A DNA stretch of 64,000 nucleotides from Xylophilus rhododendri. GTDB lineage: Bacteria > Pseudomonadota > Gammaproteobacteria > Burkholderiales > Burkholderiaceae_C. Location of the stretch: assembly GCF_009906855.1 (NCBI RefSeq), contig NZ_CP047650.1:4898001-4962000 (forward strand), read 5' to 3'. Shown here one piece after another: positions 35,233 to 45,157 of this stretch. The position numbers and the translations under genes were made by a program. Each line of letters begins with the position of its first letter. Within the stretch, counting starts at the first letter, position 1. Below the pieces are notes generated by a model. It was not told the DNA's origin. It worked only from the letters and a program-made list of their open reading frames with translations, and ran no database searches.

Positions 35233-36204
35233 ATGACCCGCAAAACCCGCCTCCTGCAGATCGCCCGCCTGCCTCTGCCCGCCCTCAACACCGAACTGGC
35301 CTCGAGCTACGAGGCGGTCAACCTGGCCGAGCAGGCCGATCCGGCGGCGTATCTGGCCGAGCACGGCGCGGGCTTCGAGGCGGTGGTCACCTCCGCCGCC
35401 ATCGGCCTGAAGGCCTCGGTGATCGCCGCGCTGCCGAAGCTGAAGGTGGTGAGCAGCTTCGGCGTCGGCTTCGACGCGCTGGACATCGCCGCCCTGCAGG
35501 CGCGCGGCATCCCGGTCGGCTACACCCCCGGCGTGCTCAACGAATGCGTGGCCGACCTGGCCTTCGCGCTGTTGATGGACGTGTCGCGCGGCATCGCCAC
35601 CAGCGACCGCTTCGTGCGACGCGGCGACTGGAGCCGCGGCGGTTTTCCGCTGCAGACGCGGGTGTCGGGCAAACGCATAGGCATCGTCGGCATGGGCCGC
35701 ATCGGCCAGGCGGTGGCCGAGCGTGCGGCGGGTTTCCGCATGGAAGTGGCCTACAGCAACCGCAAGCCGGTGGCCGGCTCGCCGCTGCGTTATTTCGACT
35801 CGCCGCTGGCGCTGGCCGGCTGGGCCGACTACCTGGTGCTGACGGTGGCCGGCGGCGCCGACACCCGGCACCTGATCGATGCGGCCGTGCTGGAAGCGCT
35901 GGGCCCCAAGGGTTTCCTGATCAATGTGGCGCGTGGCACGGTGGTGGACGAGGCGGCGCTGGTCGATGCCCTGGCCCATCAGCGTATCGCCGGTGCGGGG
36001 CTGGATGTCTTCGAGAAGGAGCCGGGCGTGCCCGAAGCCCTGTTCGCCCTCGACAATGTGGTGCTCACCCCCCACACCGCCAGCGCCACCTGGGAAACCC
36101 GCCGAGCCATGGCCGACCTCGTCCTGGACAACCTGCGTGCCTTCTTCGACGAAGGCCGGGTGCAGGTGGCCGTGCCGGGCACGCAGCTGCCGGCGGCCGC
36201 CTGA
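35233..36204 (+). CDS. D-2-hydroxyacid dehydrogenase (NAD(P)-dependent)
   Basis: A 323-residue member of the D-isomer-specific 2-hydroxyacid dehydrogenases, like glyoxylate/hydroxypyruvate reductases. The Rossmann motif is [19 protein letters not shown], the catalytic Arg lies in [16 protein letters not shown], Glu in FEKEPGVPE and His in [11 protein letters not shown]. It sits between kdgD and the glucarate dehydratase gene. It may reduce glyoxylate or a 2-oxo acid from an allied sugar-acid route; the exact substrate cannot be told from sequence. Confidence 0.88.
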   Translation: MTRKTRLLQIARLPLPALNTELASSYEAVNLAEQADPAAYLAEHGAGFEAVVTSAAIGLKASVIAALPKLKVVSSFGVGFDALDIAALQARGIPVGYTPGVLNECVADLAFALLMDVSRGIATSDRFVRRGDWSRGGFPLQTRVSGKRIGIVGMGRIGQAVAERAAGFRMEVAYSNRKPVAGSPLRYFDSPLALAGWADYLVLTVAGGADTRHLIDAAVLEALGPKGFLINVARGTVVDEAALVDALAHQRIAGAGLDVFEKEPGVPEALFALDNVVLTPHTASATWETRRAMADLVLDNLRAFFDEGRVQVAVPGTQLPAAA

Positions 36205-36238
36205 GCCATATTCTTTTCCCCTTCTTTCGAGTCTTCCC

Positions 36239-37576
36239 ATGTCCGCTTCCTCCTCGACCCCCGTCGTCACCGCCCTGCGTGTGATCCCCGTCGCCGGCCA
36301 CGACGACATGCTGCTCAACCTGAGCGGCGCCCATGCGCCTTTCTTCACCCGCAACATCGTCATCCTGACCGACAGCAGCGGCCGCACCGGCGTGGGCGAA
36401 GTGCCCGGCGGCGAGAAGATCCGCCAGACGCTGGAAGACGCCGCCGCGCTGGTCGTCGGCCAGTCCATCGGCAACTACCAGGCGGTGCTCAACGCCATGC
36501 GCAAGGCCTTCGCCGAGCGCGACAGCGGCGGGCGCGGCGCGCAGACCTTCGACCTGCGGATCGCCATCCATGCGGTGACGGCCGTCGAATCGGCACTGCT
36601 CGACCTGCTCGGCCAGTTCCTCGGCGTGCCGGTCGCGGCACTGCTCGGCGAAGGCCAGCAGCGCGAGGCGGTGCAGATGCTGGGTTACCTCTTCTACGTG
36701 GGCGACCGCAAGAAGACCGACCTGGCCTACCGCAGCGAGCCCGATGCCCCTGATGCCTGGAGCCGCCTGCGCCACGAGGTCGCCCTCACGCCCGAGGCGG
36801 TCGTGAAACTCGCCGAAGCCGCGCAGGAGAAATACGGCTTCCAGGACTTCAAGCTCAAGGGCGGCGTGCTGGCCGGCGATGCCGAGGTCGATGCCGTCAC
36901 CGCCCTGCACGAACGTTTCCCCGAAGCCCGCGTCACGCTGGACCCCAACGGCGGCTGGCTGCTGAAGGACGCGATCCGCCTGGGCGAACGCATGCGCGGC
37001 GTGGTCGCCTATGCCGAGGACCCGTGCGGCGCCGAGGGTGTGTACTCGGGCCGCGAGGTGATGGCCGAGTTCCGCCGCGCCACCGGCCTGCCCACGGCCA
37101 CCAACATGATCGCCACCGACTGGCGCGAGATGTCGCATGCACTCAGCCTGCAGTCGGTGGACATCCCGCTGGCCGATCCGCATTTCTGGACCATGGCCGG
37201 CTCGGTGCGGGTGGCGCAGACCTGCCAGGCCTTCGGCCTGACCTGGGGCTCGCATTCGAACAACCACTTCGACATCTCGCTGGCCATGTTCACCCATGTG
37301 GGCGCGGCGGCGCCGGGCCGGGTGACCGCCATCGACACGCACTGGATCTGGCAGGACGGCCAGCGCCTGACCAAGGAGCCGCTGCAGATCGTGGGCGGCT
37401 ATGTGCAGGTGCCGAAGAAGCCCGGCCTGGGCGTCGAGCTGGACATGGCCGAGGTGGAAAAGGCCCACCAGCTGTACCTGCAGCACGGCCTGGGCGCGCG
37501 CGACGACGCCCAGGCCATGCAGTACCTGATCCCGGGCTGGAAGTTCAACAACAAACTTCCCTGCCTGGTGCGCTGA
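36239..37576 (+). CDS. gudD: glucarate dehydratase
   Basis: A 445-residue enolase-superfamily enzyme converting D-glucarate to 5-dehydro-4-deoxyglucarate. Family features: [11 protein letters not shown] and [11 protein letters not shown] near the start, the KxK pair in [12 protein letters not shown], Asp in [10 protein letters not shown], Glu in [11 protein letters not shown], Asn in [10 protein letters not shown], and the catalytic His in [13 protein letters not shown]. Length is normal. It ends the rightward hexarate operon; its product is shared with galactarate dehydratase. Confidence 0.95.
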   Translation: MSASSSTPVVTALRVIPVAGHDDMLLNLSGAHAPFFTRNIVILTDSSGRTGVGEVPGGEKIRQTLEDAAALVVGQSIGNYQAVLNAMRKAFAERDSGGRGAQTFDLRIAIHAVTAVESALLDLLGQFLGVPVAALLGEGQQREAVQMLGYLFYVGDRKKTDLAYRSEPDAPDAWSRLRHEVALTPEAVVKLAEAAQEKYGFQDFKLKGGVLAGDAEVDAVTALHERFPEARVTLDPNGGWLLKDAIRLGERMRGVVAYAEDPCGAEGVYSGREVMAEFRRATGLPTATNMIATDWREMSHALSLQSVDIPLADPHFWTMAGSVRVAQTCQAFGLTWGSHSNNHFDISLAMFTHVGAAAPGRVTAIDTHWIWQDGQRLTKEPLQIVGGYVQVPKKPGLGVELDMAEVEKAHQLYLQHGLGARDDAQAMQYLIPGWKFNNKLPCLVR

Positions 37577-37586
37577 GCCGCGCCTG

Positions 37587-40307
37587 TCAGTCGCGCACGC
37601 CGGTTTCGAAAGTGCCGCCGGCGGCGGGTATGAAACCGGTCACGCCCGCCGTGTAGAGCAGCCAGCCCGGCCGGCCGCCGCCGGCCTGCACCACACCCAG
37701 CACGGGCGAGTCGTAGGCCAGGGTGGAGGCGGTGCTGCCGCTGGTGTAGTCGGCGCCGGAGAGGGTGGCGGTGGATGCGCTGCCGCTGCTCAGCAGCGTG
37801 GCGTAGCTGCCGTCGGCCGTGCCGGATGCCAGCGTCTGCTGCGGCGCGTACAGCCGCATGCCGTAGCTGGTGCCCGACTCGCGCCACAGCACCAGGGGCA
37901 CGTAGTTCGCACCCACCTTGCCGGCGACCACCGAGCCGCTGAGCGTGCCGCCGGTGGTGACCGCGCTGCCGCCGGCCGCGGTGGCGCGCAGGTCGAAGGC
38001 GCCGCGGGCGCTGTTGTAGCTGATGTAGCCTTTGGTGGTCTGGGTGCAGGCCGCGTCGTAGACCACGAACTGGCCGGTGCCCGTGTCCTGGCAGGTCTGG
38101 AAGGTGCCGGCATTACGCAGCCGGGCCGAAGCGGCATAGCTGGTCGAGGTGCCGCCCGCGCCGTACTGCACGCCGACGGCGTTGTAGATGTTGGCGATGG
38201 TGTTGAAGACCGCCGGATTCGCCACGTTGTCGAAGGTGCTGGCAAACGCCAGCAGCGGCAGGAAGCTGCTGCCGGTGGGCGCGGCCACGCCGCCCTGCAC
38301 CACGCCGCCGGTGCCCAGGGTGAAGGTGGCGCCGTTCTCCCCGCTGGCATAGGTGCAGTTGCCCAGGGGCAGCAGGTTGCCGCTGCGCTGGCTGCCGGCG
38401 CTGCGCTGCAGGCTGGCGTCTATGGTGAGCGTGTAGGCCAGGGTGCTGGGGTTGAGGCTGAAGGTCAGCTCTTCGCCGAACACATTGCCGCCCTTGTAGG
38501 CCGTGGTGGCGCTGGGCAGGTTGGCGCAGGCCAGGGGATCGCCGGCCTCGGCCACGCAGCTGTAGTTGACGGCGGCGTCGGCGCTGCCGCTGCCCTTGTA
38601 CTTGGGCCAGGCCGGGTACTGGCACAGCGGCCGGGTGCGGCCGTAGGTGCCGGCCACGCTGTCGGCGACGATGCCGGTGGCGGGGGCCAGGCCGGCTTCC
38701 ACCCAGTTCTCCAGCGCGGCCAGCGAATCCCAGGCGGGAATGAACACGCCGGTGCCGTGGCCCATGCCGGGCACGGTATAGAAACGCACGCCCTTGGCGG
38801 CCACGTCCGCGCCCACGGTGCTCACCACACGCTGGTAGTAGTCGATGGTGGAGTTGTTGCTGATCACCTCGTCGGCCAGGCCGTGCAGCAGGATCAGCCG
38901 GCCGCCGCGGTTGAGGAAGGGGCGCAGGTCGGGGTTGGTGGCGTCTTCGAGCGCGGACACATCCATCACCCGCTGGGTGTAGGCGCCCGGCGACAGCGGG
39001 TCGAAAGCGAGGGTGTCGAACAGCGCCTGCCGGGTGACGAAGAACTTGGTCCATTGGTCGCCGGTGACGTACATATTGGCGTCCGCCGAGGTGGCCGGGT
39101 TGCCCGGCACCGCGCGGGTGCCCAGGTCGCGGGTGGTGAAGGGGCCGGCCACCAGCGCGCCTTCGAGGAGGTTGTAGCCGCCGGCCCTGGTCACGCCGTT
39201 GGCCAGCGTGTAGCCGGTGAAGTTGAGCGGCGATTCGATGGCCAGCACGGTGGCGATCTGTGCATCGCTCAGGCAGCTGTTGCCGGTGTCGGTGCCGCCC
39301 GCGCAGCGCAGGTTGGCCAGCACCTGGGTGTTGAGCTGGCGGCAGCTCTCCACATTGCTGACGATGCCGTCGGCCACGCCGTCGAGCTTGTCGCAGGCGG
39401 CCAGCACCGTCTTCTGCACCAGCAGGGTCTTGGTGAGGTTGAGCCAGCCGGCGCCCGCGTTGCTGTAGAGGGCGCGGCCCACCGCCACGTTCGACAGGCG
39501 GGTGCCGGTGTAGTTGAGCGCCGGCTCGTTGGCGATCACGCCGATGTAGTCGTTGGGCCAGCGCTGGATGTGGTTGAGCGCGTCCCGCCCGCCGGTGGAG
39601 GTGCCGAGGAAATAGGCGAGCCTGGGCGCATTGCCGTAGAAGGCCTGGATCAGCGCCATCGCCACGTCGTGGGTCTTCTTCAGCGACAGGCCGCCGTAGT
39701 TGGCCACGGCCTCGTCGTTGGTGGCGAAGCTGCCGTCGGTGATGCTGCCGCTCTGGTGGCCGCCGTCGTCGCCGAAGGTGGCATAGCCCAGGGCCAGGGG
39801 GGCGCGTTTGTCGGCGGGGCCGAAACGCACCTGCTCGCTGCCGTCGATCAGCGTGCCGTTGAAGCCGCCGCCGCCGTAGTGGATGGCCTTGCCGTTCCAG
39901 CTGGCCGGCAGGTTGAGCGCGAAGTTGATGGCGGGCGCGCTGGTGTCCACCGGCTGGATGCTGCCGCGCACCTTGCAGTAGCTGCCCAGGGCATTGCCGG
40001 TGTCGGTGGCCGCGACGGCAGTGGCCGTGGTGACCGTGGCGCCGTTGGTGGGCACGCCGATCAGCGATGCGGCGATGCTGCGTCCCACGAGGTCGCCGCA
40101 GGCCAGCTGGACCACGGGCGTGGGCTGGGTGACGCCACCGCCACCGCCGCCCCCGCTGCCACCGCCGCCGGTGGCGCCATCCGCCGTGACCGCCGAATTC
40201 CCCCCTCCGCCGCAGGCCGAGAGCGCGGCCACCACGAGCGCCGAGGCGCCGAAAAGCAGGGCGCGCGGCCACGCCGCGACCGCCAGGTCTTGCACTGTGT
40301 GCTTCAT
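37587..40307 (-). CDS. tannase/feruloyl esterase family lipoprotein with extra C-terminal domain
   Basis: A 906-residue exported esterase. The signal peptide ends in lipobox VVAALSAC, followed by a Gly-rich linker (about 33-58). The tannase/feruloyl esterase domain (about 65-600) has the nucleophile motif GTSTGGRDAL, LLHGLADEVISNN with the Asp, and GMGHGTGVF with the His; paired Cys residues typical of the family are present. The last about 280 residues are Thr/Ser/Gly-rich and beta-like with no family I recognise. It probably splits plant phenolic esters at the cell surface. It is divergent from a LysR regulator. Confidence 0.88.
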   Translation of the reverse strand: MKHTVQDLAVAAWPRALLFGASALVVAALSACGGGGNSAVTADGATGGGGSGGGGGGGVTQPTPVVQLACGDLVGRSIAASLIGVPTNGATVTTATAVAATDTGNALGSYCKVRGSIQPVDTSAPAINFALNLPASWNGKAIHYGGGGFNGTLIDGSEQVRFGPADKRAPLALGYATFGDDGGHQSGSITDGSFATNDEAVANYGGLSLKKTHDVAMALIQAFYGNAPRLAYFLGTSTGGRDALNHIQRWPNDYIGVIANEPALNYTGTRLSNVAVGRALYSNAGAGWLNLTKTLLVQKTVLAACDKLDGVADGIVSNVESCRQLNTQVLANLRCAGGTDTGNSCLSDAQIATVLAIESPLNFTGYTLANGVTRAGGYNLLEGALVAGPFTTRDLGTRAVPGNPATSADANMYVTGDQWTKFFVTRQALFDTLAFDPLSPGAYTQRVMDVSALEDATNPDLRPFLNRGGRLILLHGLADEVISNNSTIDYYQRVVSTVGADVAAKGVRFYTVPGMGHGTGVFIPAWDSLAALENWVEAGLAPATGIVADSVAGTYGRTRPLCQYPAWPKYKGSGSADAAVNYSCVAEAGDPLACANLPSATTAYKGGNVFGEELTFSLNPSTLAYTLTIDASLQRSAGSQRSGNLLPLGNCTYASGENGATFTLGTGGVVQGGVAAPTGSSFLPLLAFASTFDNVANPAVFNTIANIYNAVGVQYGAGGTSTSYAASARLRNAGTFQTCQDTGTGQFVVYDAACTQTTKGYISYNSARGAFDLRATAAGGSAVTTGGTLSGSVVAGKVGANYVPLVLWRESGTSYGMRLYAPQQTLASGTADGSYATLLSSGSASTATLSGADYTSGSTASTLAYDSPVLGVVQAGGGRPGWLLYTAGVTGFIPAAGGTFETGVRD

Positions 40308-40406
40308 GTCTTTTGTCTCCTTATCGTGCCCCGGCCGGCGGCCTGGGGCGGGCTAACGATAGGAAGGCGGGTGCATTGCGTCAAATACGATTGCACCCCT
40401 GGCTCC

Positions 40407-40421
40407 ATACGGGAAAAGTAT
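40407..40421. promoter_or_regulatory. LysR-type operator between the tannase and regulator genes
   Basis: ATAC-N7-GTAT, containing the T-N11-A pattern of LysR-family sites, lies 26 bases before the regulator start in the divergent region. Confidence 0.5.
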
Positions 40422-40446
40422 CGGAACCGGGAGAGAAAAAAGACCG

Positions 40447-41349
40447 ATGGAATTGAAGCAATTGCGCTATTTCGTGGCCGTGGCCGAGGCCGGCCACATG
40501 ACCCGCGCCGCCGCCCGGCTGGGCATGCAGCAGCCGCCGCTCAGCCAGCAGATCCGCGCGCTGGAAACCCGCCTGGGCACCCAGCTCTTCGTGCGCCATC
40601 CCAAGGGCGTCACCCTCACCGAAAGCGGCCAGGTGCTGCTGGCCGACAGCCGCCGCCTGCTGGAGGAAGCCGCGGCCATGGAGCGGCGCATGAAGGACAT
40701 CGCGGCCGGCCGCGCCGGCTCGCTCAACATCGGCTACACCAGCTCGGCCGCCGCCCATGCCTTCACGCCGCGGGTGCTGCGCGAATGCCGGCGCGCCTAT
40801 CCGGGCATCGCGCTGCAGATCGTGGAAGACCATGCCGCCGGGCTCACCGACAGCCTGGCCGCCGGGCGCCTGCACTGCGCATTCCTGCGGGTGCCGGTGG
40901 CGCGGCCGGCCGAACTGGTGTTCGAGACCCTGCTGCGCGAGCCGGTGCTGGTGGCCCTGCCGGCCGGCCATCCGGCGCTGGAGGGCGATGGCCCGGTGGC
41001 CCTGCGTTCGCTGGAGCGGGAGCGTTTCATCCTGGTGCGCCAGCATGGCGCGCCGGGCCTGTATGCGCAGCTGCTGGCGCTGTGCGAGAAGAGCGGCTTC
41101 CTGCCGGCGCAGGTCCAGGAGGTGGGCCGCATGATGAGCGCGCTGAACCTGGTCGCGGCCGGGGAGGGCGTGACGGTGGTGCCGGCCTCCATGCACGGCG
41201 CCCATGCGCATGCCATCGGCTACCGCCTGCTGGACCAGCCGCTGGATGCACCGCTCACCCTGGTCTGGCGCGCGGGCGAGGGCAGCGCCGCGCTGCAGTC
41301 CTTCGTCGCCCTGGTGCGCGCGGCGGTGGCGGATGGCCGCGACGCCTGA
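40447..41349 (+). CDS. LysR-family regulator
   Basis: A 300-residue LysR-type transcription factor. The DNA-binding part is MELKQLRYFVAVAEAGHMTRAAARLGMQQPPLSQQIRALETRLG in style (winged helix, residues 1-60); the effector-binding domain follows (about 90-295) with SLNIGYTSSAAAH. It is closest in form to the BenM/CatM group that responds to aromatic acids, which fits the divergent tannase-family gene releasing plant phenolics. The first candidate effector gene of the second cluster begins 101 bases downstream. Confidence 0.9.
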   Translation: MELKQLRYFVAVAEAGHMTRAAARLGMQQPPLSQQIRALETRLGTQLFVRHPKGVTLTESGQVLLADSRRLLEEAAAMERRMKDIAAGRAGSLNIGYTSSAAAHAFTPRVLRECRRAYPGIALQIVEDHAAGLTDSLAAGRLHCAFLRVPVARPAELVFETLLREPVLVALPAGHPALEGDGPVALRSLERERFILVRQHGAPGLYAQLLALCEKSGFLPAQVQEVGRMMSALNLVAAGEGVTVVPASMHGAHAHAIGYRLLDQPLDAPLTLVWRAGEGSAALQSFVALVRAAVADGRDA

Positions 41350-41360
41350 GCCGGGCGGCG

Positions 41361-41422
41361 TGCGCGCCGGCTGACGCGCTTTCGTGCACCCCGGCGCGAC
41401 GCCCGGCCCGGGCGCGCAAGCT
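41361..41422 (+). promoter_or_regulatory. PIP-box-like hrp promoter
   Basis: TGCGC (41361-41365), 15 bases, TTCGT (41381-41385), 31 bases, CAAGCT (41417-41422), a perfect YANNNT. One mismatch in the first half-site. Ends 28 bases before the start of the gene at 41451. Confidence 0.65.
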
Positions 41423-41450
41423 GGGGCCTGTCGCGATTTCCGAGCCTGCC

Positions 41451-43088
41451 ATGAGCCTGCCCACCTCAGCGATGTCCGTTCTGCCGCCATGCGCGGCGCC
41501 TGCCGAAACCGCTTCGGCCCGGCTTCGGTCCACACCGCCGCCCGCGGCCGGCGAGATGGCCGAACTCGATCGCATGACGCAGCACGGCGACTCGGGCTGG
41601 CAGGCCGGCGATGCCTTCACGGCCGCACCGGATGCCCTGGCCTTCGCTTCGCTGGTCAGCCGGGTGCCCCATGCCACGGCGCCGGTGCTGGCCTGCACCG
41701 CCCAGGCGCTCGGCGGCGTGCTGGCCGATGCGCGGCGGCAGGACGGCGCCTCCTCGCCGTCGGCCACGCTGGGCCTGCTCAATGTGCTGGCCAGCGGGGG
41801 CGGGCCCTTGCCGGCGCTGCGCATCGGCCATCTGCTCGACCTGCTCGCCGCGCTGGGCGATTCCCGGCCGGGGCTGGTGCCGGCGCCCTATGCGCTGCAG
41901 TTCTGGCAGGACTGCTTCTGGGCCGCCATCAGCCGCCGCGCCGCGGGTCAGGCGCGCCTGCTGCACATGCTGGTGCCGCGCCTGCGCGACGAGATCCGGC
42001 GCGCGCCGCTGTGGCTGGAGCTGCAGCACCGGCCCGACGCCCTGGTCCGCATGCTGCGGCATGCGCTGGAAGGCGCGGCCTGCGTCCACGGCGCCGCCTA
42101 TGCCGAACTCGGCGGCCGGCTGGAACAGCTGCTGCCCGACCGCGAACGGGTGGCCGGCGTGCTCCAGGCGATGCTGCTGGAAGCCCTGTTCGACACCATG
42201 CCCGGTCAGCTGCCCGCCGGCACGCTGCTGCGCGGGCAGCTCGCCGAGGCACGCGCGCGGCGTGCATCGGGTGAGGTGTCGGCGGCGGACTTCGATCGCC
42301 AGATCGTCCGGCTGCTGGCCCGGCTGGACCTGGCTTCCCGTGCCGTGCCGCTGCCGCCGGAGCAGGTGCTGCGGCGCGGCGCGCTGGCGCGTGCCGGCAT
42401 GAGCGGCGTGCGCGGCTTCCTGCCGGAAGAGTTGCTGCCCTTCGCCCCGGATGGCCAGATCCTGTCGGCCATGGCCTTGCTGTGCGCCGGCAAGCTGTTG
42501 GCGGTTTGCCGCGCGCACGAGACCGGCGGGCCGACGGCGCTGCGCCAGGCGATGGCGCAGTGCGGCATCCTGCTGCTGACCGACACCCTGGCGCAGCACT
42601 GGTCGCCCGCCACCAGCTGCGTGCCGCTGGATGCCATGCTGGGCGCCCTGCGCATCGGCGTCTGGCTGGTCGGCCATGCGGGCAAGGGTGTCTGCCGCGT
42701 CGCCCCCCTGTGCGGCGCCCGGCGGCAGGCCGCGCGCGACGGCATCGGCGATGCCGTCGATACCTGGCTGCTGGGCCTGCGGGTCGATGCCTGGCTGGGC
42801 GCGGCCAGCGGCTGGGAAACCCTGTTGAGCCAACACTGGTGCGAGGTGCTACGCCGCTGGCGCCGCGAGCCGGCGGCGCGCGAGGAACTGCTGGACTCCG
42901 CCAGCCTGCTCCTGCCCGAAGGCTTCGGCTGCGCGGCCGGCGCGGCGCTGGCCAGCCGGCATGCGGCGCTGCTGGAACTGTTCCAGCGCTGCCTGTCGGC
43001 CTACGCGATCGAAGGCGTGCCGCGCAGGCGCCTCACCCGGTCGCTGCAACTGCAGCTGGAACGGGCGATGGCGGCGGGCTTGCACTGA
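41451..43088 (+). CDS. helical repeat protein, candidate type III effector (family B1)
   Basis: A 545-residue protein of no named family. The first about 45 residues are rich in Ser, Pro, Ala and Thr (MSLPTSAMSVLPP); the rest is Leu/Ala/Arg-rich and helical. It carries a repeated unit: about 195-228 (ALVRMLRHALEGAACVHGA) and the C-terminal LLELFQRCLSAYAIEGVPRR. The second unit is shared with the next gene (LLQVFQRCLSSRAIEGAERQ), with WCEVLRRWRREPAAREELL aligning to WHVALNAWASEPEQRDALL before it. A PIP-like promoter precedes it. No enzyme motif is visible. The effector role is inferred. Confidence 0.68.
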   Translation: MSLPTSAMSVLPPCAAPAETASARLRSTPPPAAGEMAELDRMTQHGDSGWQAGDAFTAAPDALAFASLVSRVPHATAPVLACTAQALGGVLADARRQDGASSPSATLGLLNVLASGGGPLPALRIGHLLDLLAALGDSRPGLVPAPYALQFWQDCFWAAISRRAAGQARLLHMLVPRLRDEIRRAPLWLELQHRPDALVRMLRHALEGAACVHGAAYAELGGRLEQLLPDRERVAGVLQAMLLEALFDTMPGQLPAGTLLRGQLAEARARRASGEVSAADFDRQIVRLLARLDLASRAVPLPPEQVLRRGALARAGMSGVRGFLPEELLPFAPDGQILSAMALLCAGKLLAVCRAHETGGPTALRQAMAQCGILLLTDTLAQHWSPATSCVPLDAMLGALRIGVWLVGHAGKGVCRVAPLCGARRQAARDGIGDAVDTWLLGLRVDAWLGAASGWETLLSQHWCEVLRRWRREPAAREELLDSASLLLPEGFGCAAGAALASRHAALLELFQRCLSAYAIEGVPRRRLTRSLQLQLERAMAAGLH

Positions 43089-43111
43089 GCCTGTCGCGCG
43101 CTGCCTGCGGC

Positions 43112-43173
43112 TTCGGTTGCGCTGGCCCTGTTTCGCCCTGGCCCGGACCGGCGCCTGCGGCGGGATGGAAAGT
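43112..43173 (+). promoter_or_regulatory. perfect PIP box (hrp promoter)
   Basis: TTCGG (43112-43116), 15 bases, TTCGC (43132-43136), 31 bases, GAAAGT (43168-43173). Both halves match TTCGB exactly; the -10-like element matches NANNNT. It falls in the 101-base gap between two candidate effector genes. Confidence 0.72.
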
Positions 43174-43189
43174 GAGCGACCTGTTTTTC

Positions 43190-44983
43190 ATGCACGGCAC
43201 CATGTTTGTCACCAGTCCCCCCAGCCCCACCAGCCCCGGTCAGCCGACGACGAATTCAGGATCGGACGGATCCGAGGACAAGACCCCGGTTCCGCCGCCA
43301 TCCGGGCAGGTGTCGAACCCCGCGCGGCAGGATCACCTGGCAGGGCTCAGGGCCATTCTTTCGCGGGAAGACCAGCCCTTCTGTGCCGCTGTCGGCGCCG
43401 AATCCGACGGTGACTGCCTGGGCAGCGTCTTCGAGCAGCTGCCGGCTGAGCTGTCCGAGGGCTACGAGCGTGTGTGGTTCGACCGGACGGCACGGGATAT
43501 GGCGCGCGAATTCAAGGACGGGCTGGAACGGGTCGCTGGCGGACCGGCCGACGAGATTGAAACAGGCGTTCGTCTTTTCACGCTCCAGCGCATGGACGCA
43601 TGCGGAGTGGAAGTGTGGTGCCCCGGGCCTGGCGAGAGCTGGTCCGTCGATCGCATGCTGCGGATGTTGCGTGCCCACGCCTGGCGGCTTCGGCTTTGCG
43701 TGGCCGCGGCTCTGAAGGCCTCCAGCGTCCCGGCCGAGGAGGCGGCCCTGGCCCTCCGCGCCTTCGAGGCGGCCATGGACGAATGGATGGGCCATACCTA
43801 TCGCTGGGGACGCAGCCTCTGGCATATGCCGGACATGGGCTGCGAATACGACCGGGTCATGCAGCCGGCGGTCGAGCAGTGGCATGTCGCCCTGAACGCC
43901 TGGGCTTCGGAGCCGGAGCAGCGCGACGCCTTGCTGGCCGAGCGCCCTTGCTGGAGCATCGAAGAGCTGGGCACGGTGATCGCCGGGCTGCTGCAGGCCG
44001 CGCCCGGATGGAACCCGCCATGCCTGGGCGATCTGAGCAGTTATCTGTTGCAGGTCTTCCAGCGCTGCCTCTCCAGCCGCGCCATCGAAGGCGCGGAGCG
44101 CCAGAGGCTGTTGGGCGTCTTCGCCAACCGGCTCGACAGCGCCGTCCGGCAGCTGGAGGACGAGGCTGCGACCCTGGTCCCGACACGGCTGAAACTTCCG
44201 CCCCGGCCCCGGCCGCCGATCGACCATGGTCAGAGCAAATTCCGCTACTGCCGACCGCACGCCGAGGTGCTGGCCGAACTGCAGAGGCGCTTCCGGATCG
44301 CCGGCGTGGCGGCATGGCGGCCGGATGCGGCGATCGAAGATCCCGCCGCCTTCGACAAGACCGTGCTGGACCGTGCCGCGTCCATCGAGCTCGCGCTCGA
44401 TGTACGGGCCAGCCGGCCCGCCGAAGCGATCGAGGCCGGCCTGCTGAAGCGGGTCACCCGGCTGCTGGACGAGACCTCGGCCGCCGCATGGTCGCCATCG
44501 GGCGCCAGCACCAGGGCCGACGACCAGGGCGTCTCGCAGATGCAGCAGATCCTGCTGGTCAACCAAACCGGGGTGTTCGCCGGCATCGACGCGTCGCGGC
44601 TGTCGCCCGAGAAGGCCGCGCATGCCCGCGCAGGCGTGCAGCGAGCCCTGACCGACTGGGTGGCTGCCAAGCTGGACTGGCTGCCCAGCCCCCGCAACCT
44701 CGACTACCTGAGGATGTTCGCCCGATGGCAGGCCATGCGGGTCCGCTGGACGGAACAGCCCGAGGCGCGCGACGTGCTGGCACAGGATTTCCTGCCGCTG
44801 GACCAGCTGCCGGCCTGGTGGCACGACGGCGGGCGGGAGACGGTCAAGGCGGAACTGCTGCATATCTTCGACCGCTTCACCCGGAGCCTGGACATGCAGC
44901 CCTTCGAGCGGGAGGCCCTGATGGCGATCTTCGAGGAGCAGTTCGACGGCCTGGCCGCGGTGCCGCCGGCGGTGCCGTCATGA
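43190..44983 (+). CDS. helical repeat protein, candidate type III effector (family B2)
   Basis: A 597-residue protein related to the preceding one. Residues 1-45 are Ser/Thr/Pro-rich. Two copies of the W-x-x-W-x-x-EP-x-x-R-D-x-L ... LLxxFxRxLxxxxIxxxxRxxL unit can be seen: WASEPEQRDALL ... LLQVFQRCLSSRAIEG (about 240-310), and WTEQPEARDVLA ... LLHIFDRFTRSLDMQP (about 520-585). The ATG at 43202 (MFVTSPPSP) is an equally possible start, better spaced from the -10 element. It has a perfect PIP box. Function unknown; no catalytic motif seen. Confidence 0.68.
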   Translation: MHGTMFVTSPPSPTSPGQPTTNSGSDGSEDKTPVPPPSGQVSNPARQDHLAGLRAILSREDQPFCAAVGAESDGDCLGSVFEQLPAELSEGYERVWFDRTARDMAREFKDGLERVAGGPADEIETGVRLFTLQRMDACGVEVWCPGPGESWSVDRMLRMLRAHAWRLRLCVAAALKASSVPAEEAALALRAFEAAMDEWMGHTYRWGRSLWHMPDMGCEYDRVMQPAVEQWHVALNAWASEPEQRDALLAERPCWSIEELGTVIAGLLQAAPGWNPPCLGDLSSYLLQVFQRCLSSRAIEGAERQRLLGVFANRLDSAVRQLEDEAATLVPTRLKLPPRPRPPIDHGQSKFRYCRPHAEVLAELQRRFRIAGVAAWRPDAAIEDPAAFDKTVLDRAASIELALDVRASRPAEAIEAGLLKRVTRLLDETSAAAWSPSGASTRADDQGVSQMQQILLVNQTGVFAGIDASRLSPEKAAHARAGVQRALTDWVAAKLDWLPSPRNLDYLRMFARWQAMRVRWTEQPEARDVLAQDFLPLDQLPAWWHDGGRETVKAELLHIFDRFTRSLDMQPFEREALMAIFEEQFDGLAAVPPAVPS

Positions 44984-45157
44984 TGAACCCGGCCCCTTCC
45001 GGCGCGACGGCCGATCGCCCCGCGATCCGCGGCAGCCGCTTCGTCTGCCTGCCGCGGTCGTGGCCGATGGCCGGCCGCCGGGCCGTCGGCCAGCAGGGTC
45101 TTGAACGCCCGTCGTAGACTTCCGCCGAGCCACGACGCCCGTTTTTCTTCCCTCAGC

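Noticed and set aside
38757..41450. Upstream extension of the 41451 gene frame across the tannase and LysR genes
   Set aside because: The extension is antisense or out of frame to two well-supported genes and lacks protein-like composition; the ATG at 41451 has the PIP-like promoter at proper distance.
44980..45117. A 45-residue frame overlapping the end of the 43190 gene (ATGA)
   Set aside because: The overlap is suggestive, but the sequence is Pro/Arg/Gly-rich with no sign of conservation and no clear ribosome site; it lies in the mrp leader.
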